From Pectobacterium actinidiae (GTDB taxonomy: Bacteria > Pseudomonadota > Gammaproteobacteria > Enterobacterales > Enterobacteriaceae): DNA of 64,000 nucleotides. Position numbers and translations under genes: made by a program. The stretch lies in assembly GCF_000803315.1 (NCBI RefSeq), contig NZ_JRMH01000001.1, positions 620,001-684,000 on the forward strand. The letters are read 5' to 3'. Under the pieces are notes generated by a model. It was not told where the DNA came from, did no database searches, and worked only from the letters and a program-made list of their open reading frames with translations. Of this stretch, positions 16,113 through 24,576 are shown piece by piece (the stretch's first letter is position 1; every line of letters begins with the position of its first letter).

Positions 16113-18247
16113 CTACCTAGCCGATTCACATTTGGGCAGCCAGTCTGCGTCTGATTCGTCTTTCAGCTCAAGATTGGTCTGTATGCCCTGCTTGGTTCTG
16201 CCCTTAAGGTAACTTTGCCCGTATTCCGACATCATGTTCGGCAGCACCTTACCAAAGGCCGTCAGGCTGATCGGCTTCTGGTGGCCGTGCGATTCCATAA
16301 AGGATAGATAGGCGTGGTACAGGTACTTACGCGGGTTACGCGGTGTGATGTTGGCGTTGCCCATATACAGCCCGGTGGTGTCGCTGTGCGCCAGCAGGTA
16401 GCCGCAAAAATCAACCAGCGGGTCAGCCTGCCGCTTGATTTCCAGTGCCTCAGCGGAGTGTTGCTGTGCCTGTAACAGCGTCCGGGCGTCGTTTGGGTCA
16501 GCAAAGCGTTTCATCAGGTGACGCACTATTACCGCCAGCTCTGCGCGGATTTTCTCTTTCAGCTTGGGGTCGCGTTCGCTGGCCGGGATAGTTTCACCGA
16601 AGTGGATAATTACCCGGCGACGGGATACGCCTCCGCTGCGGTCACTAAAGCGCATTGGCGAGTTATTGACGGCCAGAATCACCGCCGGAATACGGGTGGA
16701 ATAGGCGTCACGGTATTTCGGGTCAACCATCACCGCATCGCCGCCGGTAATCGCCTTGATACCTGCACCGTCACCGCTCCATTTCTCTTGGTCAGGCAGT
16801 ACGATGAGTGAGAAGCCAATAATCGACGAGCGCTCACGGGATGATTCAATGGTGTTGATGGTCGCCGCCGTGGCGTTATCGTCCCCGGCCAGCATGGTGG
16901 CAATTTCCGCTAGAATACTTTTGCCGCTGCCACCGGGGCCGGTGACTTCAAGGAACAGCTGCCAGTCGTAGCAGTTCGCCAGCACCATAAACAACGCGGC
17001 CAGAATACGCTCCTGTTTATCAGGGTGGTTCCCGGCGGCACGGGTCAGCCAGCGCCAGAAGTGCGGCGCGTTGTCTGCAAGGTTTTCCCCGGCCTTAAAC
17101 GGGGTGTAATCCACGTCATTCACGGTATGCAACCAGTGCTCCCGGCGATGGGGTTTAAATTCCCCGTTTGCGGTATCAAACACGCCGTTACTAAAGCCGA
17201 TTAACCGGCGCTGGGGTTCAGCCTGCATAGGAACAATCAGTTTCAGCGTATTAATGACACTGTCTATACCGGACGCGGTAAAGGGTGCCTGTATCTTCTG
17301 AAACAGTGCGGCGATATCCCGGCTTAACAGACGATGGGGAAGGACTTTCCACGCGCCGTTCTGGTACTGGAAGAACGTTTCCCCGAACGCGTCAATCGCC
17401 AGCGTATCGCGGTAGTGTTCGCGTATCTTCTCCGCTTTCTCACTGGCGCTCATGGCCTTGAATTCGGCTTCGCCCAGCGACTTAAACGGGCTGGCTTTTT
17501 CCGGCAAGGTGAAGGCATGCAGATGCTGTCGGGTGGCGTCGGCACCCTCGGCACGATACACATCATTCCAGTCACCAAACACCGGCGGCAACGCGACACG
17601 GCCATTGACGGCAACGGCGGCCTGTTCGGCTTTGGTCTGGCCGGTGCCGTTCTCGTCCCGGTCAGCGGCTATCAGCAGCGTGACCGACGGGTGGCGGGTT
17701 TTCAGCTCGCGGGCAAGGGACGGCAGGTTGTTCGCGCTGAGCGCTACATACACGCTATCACCGGTTAACTGATGCAGCGTTAAGCCGGTAGCGTAGCCCT
17801 CGGCCAGCCAGATAACGCTGGCCTGTTTGCCGCTGAAACAGTGAAAGGCACCTTTGACCTGTCCGCCTTTTAACGTGCGCTTGTCACCCTGTGCGTTGAT
17901 AGGCTGGAGATTCACCACTTCACCCTCTGGTGTGGTCAGCGGCACCAGTACATCGCCGGGCTGTCCGGCAGGTCGCCCAGCCACGCGCTCACTTTCACAG
18001 CGGCTTCTGTCGGCGTCAGGTTCAGGGCTTTTTCCACCAGATTGAGGCCGTCACCCGCGCCGCACTGGTTACAAATCCATGTGCCGCGCCCCTCTTTGTT
18101 ATCGAAGCGAAAACGGTCTTTGCCCTCGCACATCGGGCAGGCGGTATGCTGCCCGGTGGCATCAATGCGAATACCCACTGCCGGGAGCAGTTGCGGCCAG
18201 TGGCCGCTGGCGCGTTTCACGGCCTGTGTCACGGTAAGGTGTGCCAT
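16113..18247 (-). pseudogene. P4 alpha-type primase-helicase, disrupted by frameshift/deletion
   Basis: Two pieces in different frames. The N-terminal piece (18247 down to 17936, ATG after AAGGGGCAATGC) has the zinc motif CPMC...CNQC of P4-family primases and stops soon after WLGDLPDSPA. The C-terminal piece (open from 17984 to 16113) resumes with GDVLVPLTTPEGEVVNLQ, then a Toprim domain (AEGYATG, AADRDENG), a D5/pox-helicase region and the Walker A GPGGSGKS with Walker B-like ILAVNNSP. Together about 711 codons, some 60 fewer than P4 alpha (about 777), and the linker between zinc and Toprim domains looks shortened. A small deletion with frame change is likelier than programmed shifting. Separate translation of the helicase half remains possible. 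Confidence 0.82.
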
Positions 18248-18257
18248 GCATTGCCCC

Positions 18258-18470
18258 TTAATGCAGTGTGGTGTCGGTGTAGTCAACGTCGCTCAGGTCG
18301 CCGAGCGCGTCGGGTGTATCCAGCGTGGCCGAGAGCACTTCCAGCCGTTCGGCCAGTACAAACAACAGCACCTCTTTTGCCATCGGGTTATCCAGCTCAA
18401 TCACGGCATGGGTTAAGGCGCGGCACTGGTCGGTCAGCTCTTCCGGGGTCAGGGGCGTATCATCAAACAT
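18258..18470 (-). CDS. Small P4-island protein, function unknown
   Basis: 70 acidic residues from the ATG at 18470 (MFDDTPLTPEELTDQCRALTH opening), overlapping the end of the Icd-like gene by 8 nt and stopping 10 nt before the alpha start. Small proteins of this kind sit just upstream of alpha in many P4-like islands. The helical content and absence of any motif leave the role open. It is probably translated by coupling within the leftward early operon. Confidence 0.65.
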   Translation of the reverse strand: MFDDTPLTPEELTDQCRALTHAVIELDNPMAKEVLLFVLAERLEVLSATLDTPDALGDLSDVDYTDTTLH

Positions 18471-19007
18471 GGCGTGTACTCCGCAGCGGCAGACGGCCAG
18501 CGAACGACAGCACATAGTCACGCGCCAGCAGACGGCGGGCGCTGATTTCATCCGGGGCGATAACGGCTTCACGGTGCGGCAAGGCGCGTAATTCAGCGCG
18601 GCGCACGGCCAGAAACAGAAAGGTAAATTGCGGGTGTGACTGGGTGGGGGTCGTAGCCATGTGGCAGTCTCCGTTGAGTAGCTAAGATAGCTACCACCAG
18701 AAACGCCAATTTCAAGGGTGGTAGCCCAGACGGGGTTGGCGTAACCGGCCTCAACGAACACCGGCCAGCCCGAAGGCTGCCCCGCCTGAGCCACCATTGT
18801 TTGGATGCAATAACGGCTAAAAAGCTGCCGCACATTATGCAGGTGTGCTAAGGCTGCGACGTAAAAAAAGACGCATGGCGCGTCTGGTGTCGCCGTTGAG
18901 TTGTTCAGGACGCCAATCCCGGCTACCGATTTTGCGGCAGCGACGAAACTATAACGCCAAAAAGCCCCGGCAGGCAAGCCGGGGAAACGGATAAATTGCG
19001 CAGTCAT
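18258..19007 (-). CDS. Ash-family ORF reading through the Icd-like gene
   Basis: Starts at the ATG at 19007 after GAGGCTGTCC. The first 110 or so codons (RYSFVAAAKSVAGIGVLN, ATPDAPCVFFYVAALAHL, QLFSRYCIQ, GYANPVWATTLEIGVSGGS) are the Ash-family pattern of P4-like islands, which overlaps the immunity region. No stop occurs after that part: the frame continues out of phase through the Icd-like gene and joins, in frame, the small gene ending at 18258, giving 249 codons. The functional product probably covers only the N-terminal part, or a read-through fusion is made. The role of Ash is poorly understood. Confidence 0.55.
   Translation of the reverse strand: MTAQFIRFPGLPAGAFWRYSFVAAAKSVAGIGVLNNSTATPDAPCVFFYVAALAHLHNVRQLFSRYCIQTMVAQAGQPSGWPVFVEAGYANPVWATTLEIGVSGGSYLSYSTETATWLRPPPSHTRNLPFCFWPCAALNYAPCRTVKPLSPRMKSAPAVCWRVTMCCRSLAVCRCGVHAMFDDTPLTPEELTDQCRALTHAVIELDNPMAKEVLLFVLAERLEVLSATLDTPDALGDLSDVDYTDTTLH
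18463..18660 (-). CDS. Icd-like protein (P4 host cell division inhibitor family)
   Basis: 65 residues from the ATG at 18660, preceded by GGAG. The sequence ATTPTQSHPQFTFLFLAVRR opens a short basic protein with APDEISARRLLARDYVLSFAGRLP, the pattern annotated as Icd-like in many enterobacterial P4-type islands. It lies in a different frame inside the longer Ash frame, as in P4 relatives. P4 Icd blocks host division, so if made in quantity this could be toxic. Activity here is inferred only from resemblance. Confidence 0.7.
   Translation of the reverse strand: MATTPTQSHPQFTFLFLAVRRAELRALPHREAVIAPDEISARRLLARDYVLSFAGRLPLRSTRHV
18955..18985 (-). terminator. Terminator in the early leader (immunity region)
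   Basis: On the minus strand CCCCGGC and GCCGGGG flank a 6-nt loop, followed by CTTTTT. In P4 the early leader is controlled by premature termination directed by the CI RNA. This hairpin lies inside the start of the Ash frame, the equivalent place. The RNA itself cannot be delimited by eye. Confidence 0.65.
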
Positions 19008-19015
19008 GGACAGCC

Positions 19016-19240
19016 TCAGCAGTTGGTCAGCGCATCACCGGCACGGGATGCGCAGTAACGCCGGGGAGAATCAGAAGCGGCGGGCGTTGGGGCAATGCTC
19101 AGCAGCAACGCGCCGAAACGCTGTTCACGGGCGGCAATGGTGGCCGGGTTACGAATGGCGGGCAGCAATTGGTCGCACAGGCTGAGGGCTTCCCGTTCAT
19201 CGAGTGTGACCGACTGCCCGGCGATAGTTAAGGTGATCAT
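19016..19240 (-). CDS. Small P4-island protein, function unknown
   Basis: 74 residues; its ATG at 19240 overlaps the AlpA gene stop by 4 nt (ATGA), so it is translationally coupled. The N-terminal half (MITLTIAGQSVTLDEREALSLC) looks like a small beta hairpin followed by helices; the tail is proline- and serine-rich with two cysteines. Similar short proteins occur between AlpA and Ash genes in related islands. No function is known. Confidence 0.6.
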   Translation of the reverse strand: MITLTIAGQSVTLDEREALSLCDQLLPAIRNPATIAAREQRFGALLLSIAPTPAASDSPRRYCASRAGDALTNC

Positions 19241-19497
19241 GCGTGGTTCTCCTGTTTACGGGCGGCGATACGTTCGGCCACCCAGTGATGAATTTCGGAC
19301 TCAACCCACGCGACGTTCTTCCCACCCAGTGGGACTCGGGCGGGAAAGGCCTTGCGGCCGCTCAGTTCATACAGCGTTGAGCGAGAAATGCCGGTGACGT
19401 GCAGCACTTCCGGTAAACGCATTAAGCGCTCTCTGACCGGATGCTGTGACATCGGGGGCATAGCAGGAATAGGCGTTGGGGGTGTGGCTGACAACAT
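19237..19497 (-). CDS. AlpA/Vis-type transcriptional regulator
   Basis: 86 residues, start at 19497 after GAGGTAGCGCCAC. The winged-helix core RLPEVLHVTGISRSTLYELSGRKAFPARVPLGGKNVAWVESEIHHWVAERI is the AlpA/MerR-like fold. In P4 the homologue Vis (88 residues, almost the same length) represses and activates early and late promoters and promotes excision. In E. coli, AlpA turns on the integrase of CP4-57, which also sits in ssrA. It heads the leftward early operon and faces the rightward late genes across the 19498-20030 region, where it probably binds. Confidence 0.88.
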   Translation of the reverse strand: MLSATPPTPIPAMPPMSQHPVRERLMRLPEVLHVTGISRSTLYELSGRKAFPARVPLGGKNVAWVESEIHHWVAERIAARKQENHA

Positions 19498-20030
19498 GTG
19501 GCGCTACCTCGTTAATGTCCGCCCGGCTCTGGCCGGATGGCGCTGGATTTCTCTGGTAGCTCGCTATTATGTGAATATTTTTGGAGGCCGCAACAAGGGG
19601 CTGTTGTGTGATGAATGAACAAAGTAAAGGCGGAAAGTTATGTTAATTCTGATAGTTATCGGTAGTTACTGAATATTGCTGAGTTGAAGAAAAGTACATT
19701 GCCCATCCCTATTAATCCTTACGATATTGATAGCAAAAAACATGGAAAAAACGGCTCGCCAGAAAAAAGGCTCAAAAAACCGAGTGAACGGTATGAACAC
19801 TCGGTGAAGAGTTCCTTATCAACTCTTCACCCCTTTATTTATTGATTTATCTATTCTTTTTTCTCAGGTGAAGAGTAGTGAATAGTTTTATAAAAGAGTT
19901 AGTCATCAATTGGGGGAAACGGCCTGCGGTAGAGATTGTTTTGTGTGGGAAGTGGCACAACCGGCTCAGATAGCGGGAGTTGTGTGGTGAATTGCACAAT
20001 AGCCACCAGACACTCACCCCATACAGAAAA
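19498..20030. other. Divergent control region with iteron cluster B
   Basis: No gene is called in these 530 bp. It separates the leftward AlpA operon from the rightward Psu-like/Delta-like unit and should hold both promoters. It contains the GGTGAAGAGT repeats of cluster B (19803-19877) in an AT-rich setting. Short open frames here have no ribosome-binding site or family match. Confidence 0.5.
19803..19877. repeat. Iteron cluster B (candidate P4-type ori or crr)
   Basis: GGTGAAGAGTT (19803-19813), its inverse AACTCTTCACC (19821-19831) and GGTGAAGAGTA (19867-19877) surround an AT-rich tract. They match the GGTGANGAGT repeats of cluster A about 5.1 kb away, on the other side of alpha. P4 needs two such regions, ori1 and crr, a few kb apart. 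Function here is inferred. Confidence 0.5.
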
Positions 20031-20792
20031 ATGACCATGAGCCAGAAAATAGAACAAACTGATAAGCCAGCAGTAGTGGATTATGTGAAAAAAACGGCGG
20101 ATGAATACCAGAAGAAACGAGCGGAACACTTTGCCAACGCTAGTGAACTGGACAACATCAATACCGCGATTGAGCGTGCCAAAGAGCAGAAAGCCAATAC
20201 GGAAGCGGAAAATCAGCTTTCTGACACCGACTGGCGAGCGCGTTTTCTTGCCGCTCGTGGCGAAATGACGGAAGAACTGAAAAATCAGCAGTTACAACGG
20301 CTAGCACAACGTGAACTGGCACAAGAATATGATGGGCTACTGGCACAATTGGAAATAGAGCAGCTTAGACAGAAAGCGAAGTGCTACGCCTCAGCAAAAG
20401 ATTGTTGCGATGCTCACGCCAGCGCCCTTCGAGACTATGCTGAATGGGAATTTAATCAGGCGTTAAATAACATCAGTACAAATCTGATCCGGGCGATTAA
20501 GTTAAAACGGCATATGCTGGATATCACCACCTCTGAATATAAACAAGGGATCGCCTATCAGAAACCCGAAAAAGTCGTAATGGATTTGGTTACTGAAAAT
20601 CTCAGAGTGAAAACGGATAACTACCGCTTTGATATGAGTAACGAGCTGGTGTTGTCATCGTTGGGACTGAATTCTCCTTCATTGCCGCATTCCTATTTTG
20701 AGCCTGTGGCAAGCCCGGCACAAAGAATGAAATTTTTCCGTGAATTAAAAGAAAAAGAGGAAGCGTTAAAAGTTCGGAGCCAGAAAGTATGA
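20031..20792 (+). CDS. Psu-like (polarity suppression / decoration) protein, tentative
   Basis: 253 residues from the ATG at 20031 (a second ATG lies two codons on). The protein is almost wholly helical and strongly charged with a coiled-coil-prone middle (EEL, QQLQRLAQRELAQEY, LAQLEIEQLRQKAKC). Its end, LVLSSLGLNSPS and SPAQRMKFFRELKEK, resembles the end of P4 Psu (ILTTIGFRPD and TPAQNMIFSRK). It is longer than P4 Psu (190). In P4, Psu inhibits Rho and decorates the capsid. The 4-nt overlap with an Ogr/Delta gene reproduces the P4 late operon. The function is a moderate-confidence inference. Confidence 0.6.
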   Translation: MTMSQKIEQTDKPAVVDYVKKTADEYQKKRAEHFANASELDNINTAIERAKEQKANTEAENQLSDTDWRARFLAARGEMTEELKNQQLQRLAQRELAQEYDGLLAQLEIEQLRQKAKCYASAKDCCDAHASALRDYAEWEFNQALNNISTNLIRAIKLKRHMLDITTSEYKQGIAYQKPEKVVMDLVTENLRVKTDNYRFDMSNELVLSSLGLNSPSLPHSYFEPVASPAQRMKFFRELKEKEEALKVRSQKV

Positions 20793-21037
20793 TGCACTGC
20801 CCGTTCTGTGGCCACGCAGCCCATGCACGCACGAGCCGATCGTTATCGGAGAACGTCAAGCAGCGTTATCACCAGTGCCGCAATATTGAATGCTCAGCAA
20901 CTTTCCGAACATTGGAATCGATAGAGGAAATTATTCAACCGTCGAATAGACGAGATTTGTCAGTGCCGGATATTCCGTTATCCCCGGCCATGCAGAAAAA
21001 ATATAAGGATTATCCGGCCTCAGCACTGCGGAATTAA
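20789..21037 (+). CDS. Ogr/Delta-family zinc-finger late activator
   Basis: 82 residues. The ATG at 20789 overlaps the preceding stop as ATGA. The zinc-binding pattern CPFCGHAAHARTSR ... YHQCRNIECSATFRTLESIEE has cysteines spaced C-x2-C-x22-C-x4-C, the signature of P2 Ogr and P4 Delta, which activate late promoters of the satellite and helper phage. Length matches P2 Ogr (72) rather than the doubled P4 Delta (166). It would switch on the satellite's late genes when a P2-like helper is present. Confidence 0.9.
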   Translation: MMHCPFCGHAAHARTSRSLSENVKQRYHQCRNIECSATFRTLESIEEIIQPSNRRDLSVPDIPLSPAMQKKYKDYPASALRN

Positions 21038-21078
21038 TTAGCCAGATTATAATTTCATTACCGTCAGTCTCAGGAAGT

Positions 21079-21103
21079 CGCCCGCCATTACGCGGGCTTT
21101 TTT
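21079..21103 (+). terminator. Terminator of the late operon
   Basis: GCCCGC and GCGGGC arms around a 6-nt loop followed by six T, 40 nt after the Ogr/Delta-like stop. Confidence 0.88.
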
Positions 21104-21139
21104 GCGTACTTTTTTCTCTGGCTAGCTATTTTTTGACCG

Positions 21140-21240
21140 TGCATGCATACGGTGCATGGAATTGCATGCAATACTTACCCCCGAATCTGCCCTATAGCGC
21201 CAGTACTGGCGCGGCCTGAACGCTTCCATGCAACTGCATG
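21140..21240. repeat. TGCATG repeats and palindrome next to the cos-like site
   Basis: At least five TGCATG or CATGCA motifs occur in this 100 bp, plus the perfect 16-nt palindrome GCGCCAGTACTGGCGC at 21197-21212. They lie directly before the cos-like core, where terminase-binding sites sit in P2-type phages. Their role is inferred. Confidence 0.5.
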
Positions 21241-21263
21241 AAAAGCGCTACATAAAGCGGGCA

Positions 21264-21282
21264 GGCGTGGCGGGGATAGCAT
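21264..21282. other. cos-like cohesive-end core (P2/P4 type)
   Basis: GGCGTGGCGGGGATAGCAT here differs at three positions from the 19-nt P2/P4 cohesive end GGCGAGGCGGGGAAAGCAC as I know it. It lies between the late genes and the cargo, where P4 has its cos. It would let a P2-like helper terminase package the satellite. Confidence 0.75.
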
Positions 21283-21289
21283 TGCACGC

Positions 21290-24200
21290 TTATGAGATTA
21301 ATTCATTCTTTTTCATTTTCTTTGGCTTTTTTAGTTTTGCTGCATTTTGAGGGAATTTATCTGGATTAGATAAAATTATGGACTGGACGGTTTCCTTGTC
21401 ATCAGATTTCCAACGAGTAAAGTTGAAATTCTGTTTATCAAGCCAACCAGAAAGGCTAATAGACTCTATCGCATATGGAAATAGCCGGATGATTGTTCTG
21501 TTGACTAATTTTTTATCTGTATCCTGTAAAGAAATAATATCGCCAAACTTTTCAATCAACAAAATTTGTTTTTTGATATCAAAATCTCTTTGGTAAATTA
21601 GATCGGTTAAGTTATCCAATGTCGATTTTTTTTCTCTTTCTGAAAGTATATCAAATATCAGGCGAGAATTAATGTCTTTAAGCATTTCATTGTATGGGGT
21701 CTCAGTAAACCACCATGTAAATACCTCACTGCCATTTTTCAATAGATTTATCGAGTTCTTAGAACAATATTCTATGACGATTTTAAGGTTGCTTTCAATT
21801 TTAATAAATAATGATTGAATATCCTTGGTTCCGGAAAGCTTATCTTTCGCTGCATCTATCAATTCCTTATGCGATAGTGGAAGTGCTTTAGATTCTAATA
21901 AATCATCAATGAATAATATATCCATGCTATCGATGCTGTTTTTTTGTTTGTCTTTTATTGCTTTAGCGAACGAATGATCCCATCCGCTGAAGAAAGATAA
22001 TGTGGTATCAAATTTGTAACAAGAAACTAAGATTGAGTAGTCTTTGTTTATAAAACTATTGATGCTTAGCCTTGCTACTTTACGATTTATTATAATTGAT
22101 TTAATGGACTCTGCAACGTAATTGGTTATTTCTGTGTCATTGAGAGATTGAATGATGTTCTCGAAAGAAGTACTAAATAATAAGTAATCACTAAGAGTTT
22201 TTTGGAACTTAGGTGACTCGAATATACTTTCATCAATTGAGTTATTAGTAATGATATTACTAATGTCGTAGGTTTTTGATTCGATAGAGTTCAAAATGAG
22301 TAAGCATAAAAAGTTTACGATATGCTCCTCTCTAAGTGTGTCTAAAGAAATAATTAGATTGGAAAGGTTTTTTTTATGGTATGCGTTTGATAGCACTAAT
22401 AGGTTTGCATCTCTTAAACTCATATCTTTTTCATCTTTTTCCAAAGATGTTGCAATTGCTTCTGCCTCTAGAAATGCCTTTGTGTTTATTTGTGTCGCTA
22501 ATGGTGCCATATCAACTCTTAACCTCGAAATAAAGAATTCATCGAATATGTCGAAGTTAGGATTTTTAGAGGTTAAGCAATTAAGTGAATTTATCAATTC
22601 ATTGTCATTTAGTTCTAATGTATTAATTTTTAAATTAGTATAATCTTCTATGTGTTCATAAAGAATGTTAGCGAAAAAATCACCTGATAAATTTTCAAGG
22701 TCGTTAAGGTAATTAGATACTAATTTATCTTCATCTAGGATGCAAAAACTGTTTGCAATTTTTATAATAGCTTCACATTTATCTAATTCAATTTCGCTTG
22801 TCTTGTTATTTAAATAAGATTCATTATAAAATGCTATAGCATCTATTATATATTGCCGAATGTTTGTGAAATATACCCCTCTAAAATTGATATTCCTTTT
22901 ATTCAATTTTTCTAATGACTGGATTAAGTCTAAATCAAGAGTATTTTTCTCAATAGTAAGTTCTTTTGTGTTTAACGCTTTAACAACATCGTTGATAATA
23001 TTTTGACTGATCCCAAGATGATTGTCATCGGCTTCTGAGAGAATCTTGATCCACTTAGTTGGTTCTGTTTTGTCTAATGTCGCTTTCCAAAGCGAATCAA
23101 ACCCAAAGGTATCAGTCAAACGGAAAAAATCAATAGTATTTCCTTGATTTATAGCGACTAATAATGGCTCAGAAATTAATTCACTTTTAGCTAAGTTTTC
23201 ATTTGTTTGAAAATGTAAGCATAAAATATCCTCGAGCCAGCTATTTTTATTGTTCTCATACAACCTTTGTAATTGAGGGAAGCTTAAAGAGTATTTTTTG
23301 TAGTATTCCTCAGAGATGTTGTGCAATTTTAGAAAATCGTTAATATTATCACTTTCATAATTTAAAGTTGCCCAAGAGAATGGATTAGTATTGTATCTGC
23401 AAGCGAGTATGTAGAAAGATGCTGCTATTGGAGAAACTATTTTAGGTGTTGTGAAAACACTAATATTTATATCATTGATAAGTCTTTTTAAAAGTCGAGG
23501 CGTAACTTGCTTGTAATTAGCGGGTAGCCAAGTTTCGATTAGTTGAGATATTTCTTTAGACTGATCGGTGTAATGATCGGAAAAGGTTTCTTTCCAAAAA
23601 TAATCGAAAGCGCTTCTCCAGCCAGTTGATATTATCGGGGGTACTCTAAAAGTCACCGGTAATCTTTTGGAGAGAAACTCCATCCCTTCATTGCCGTCAT
23701 TGTCTTTGTCTGAAAGGGATTTGGATAGATGCTCTGCTGAATATGGGATTATTATTTTTAATTTAGAGTTAGAGTTGTGTGTTATTAGTTCAATGTCGCT
23801 CCATATTTCCTTGACTTTCTCTTTCGAAACGCGATCAAGATTATCAATTATTAATATAAAAGTATGATCATCAACACACTTTAGAAAGCCATTCAAAGCG
23901 CTCTTAAGTTCTAAAGCACCAACTTCTTTAGATATAAGTACAGTCTCTGTTATCGTATCTAGGCTATTCTTTTTTATAATGTCTGAGAAATTTATAGAAT
24001 TATTTCTGTCTCTAAAGAGAAAGAAAAGTAAGAGTACGGCTAATGGAGATACAAGCAGCAATGATTCAACAAATAATGTGATTTTACTATAAGATTCGTT
24101 ATTGAAAAGCTTAGAAAGATCTAGGAGGAAAAATCTGAAGCTTTGAAGAGAAAGTAGGCTAGTAAAAATAAACGAAAAAGTCCAGGCGCTCATGGAACTT

Positions 24201-24574
24201 TTCTGATGTTTTTCATATGAGAATTTATTACCTAACGCAAAGTTTTTATAGTCAACAAATGCCTTAAGAATATAATCTTTAACTTTTGGTTTCATTCCGT
24301 CATAGAGAACATTTATTAAGGCTTTTTTAGTAGAGCCATGATGATAGAGCTCTACGTCGAAATCGATGAATGTAATTTTAGTGTTTTCTTTTAATTTTTT
24401 CTTTATAAGAGTTAATACGGTGGATTTACCTGAACCTAGACAACCATCAAGACCAATTGTATTGATATCTTTCATTAACAAAATAGATGATATTTTGTCA
24501 GCTAAATTTGAATGGTTCTGTCCATCAAAAAGATCTTGTTGAGAAGGTGTTTCATCATAAAGTTTGAATTCCAT
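21290..24574 (-). CDS. KAP-family P-loop NTPase with membrane segments; putative anti-phage cargo
   Basis: About 1094 residues. Of three adjacent ATGs (24580, 24577, 24574), the last is best spaced from AAGGG. Walker A GCLGSGKST (about 44-52) and Walker B FILIIDNLDRVS (about 239-250) carry the KAP signature. Two strong hydrophobic helices (about 130-151 and 165-187) lie between them, as in KAP proteins whose NTPase domain is threaded through the membrane. Residues 330-1090 are a long, Asn/Asp/Ile/Leu-rich helical region without recognised domain. Base composition is far more AT-rich than neighbouring genes, a sign of transfer. The family includes PifA, which excludes T7. The position between cos and int is the P4 defence slot. 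Defence function is inferred, not shown. Confidence 0.8.
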   Translation of the reverse strand: MEFKLYDETPSQQDLFDGQNHSNLADKISSILLMKDINTIGLDGCLGSGKSTVLTLIKKKLKENTKITFIDFDVELYHHGSTKKALINVLYDGMKPKVKDYILKAFVDYKNFALGNKFSYEKHQKSSMSAWTFSFIFTSLLSLQSFRFFLLDLSKLFNNESYSKITLFVESLLLVSPLAVLLLFFLFRDRNNSINFSDIIKKNSLDTITETVLISKEVGALELKSALNGFLKCVDDHTFILIIDNLDRVSKEKVKEIWSDIELITHNSNSKLKIIIPYSAEHLSKSLSDKDNDGNEGMEFLSKRLPVTFRVPPIISTGWRSAFDYFWKETFSDHYTDQSKEISQLIETWLPANYKQVTPRLLKRLINDINISVFTTPKIVSPIAASFYILACRYNTNPFSWATLNYESDNINDFLKLHNISEEYYKKYSLSFPQLQRLYENNKNSWLEDILCLHFQTNENLAKSELISEPLLVAINQGNTIDFFRLTDTFGFDSLWKATLDKTEPTKWIKILSEADDNHLGISQNIINDVVKALNTKELTIEKNTLDLDLIQSLEKLNKRNINFRGVYFTNIRQYIIDAIAFYNESYLNNKTSEIELDKCEAIIKIANSFCILDEDKLVSNYLNDLENLSGDFFANILYEHIEDYTNLKINTLELNDNELINSLNCLTSKNPNFDIFDEFFISRLRVDMAPLATQINTKAFLEAEAIATSLEKDEKDMSLRDANLLVLSNAYHKKNLSNLIISLDTLREEHIVNFLCLLILNSIESKTYDISNIITNNSIDESIFESPKFQKTLSDYLLFSTSFENIIQSLNDTEITNYVAESIKSIIINRKVARLSINSFINKDYSILVSCYKFDTTLSFFSGWDHSFAKAIKDKQKNSIDSMDILFIDDLLESKALPLSHKELIDAAKDKLSGTKDIQSLFIKIESNLKIVIEYCSKNSINLLKNGSEVFTWWFTETPYNEMLKDINSRLIFDILSEREKKSTLDNLTDLIYQRDFDIKKQILLIEKFGDIISLQDTDKKLVNRTIIRLFPYAIESISLSGWLDKQNFNFTRWKSDDKETVQSIILSNPDKFPQNAAKLKKPKKMKKNELIS

Positions 24575-24576
24575 CA

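Noticed and set aside
17936-18000. Programmed ribosomal frameshift in alpha
   Set aside because: No slippery heptamer with a downstream structure is evident, and the combined protein is shorter than P4 alpha, so deletion or damage is more likely.
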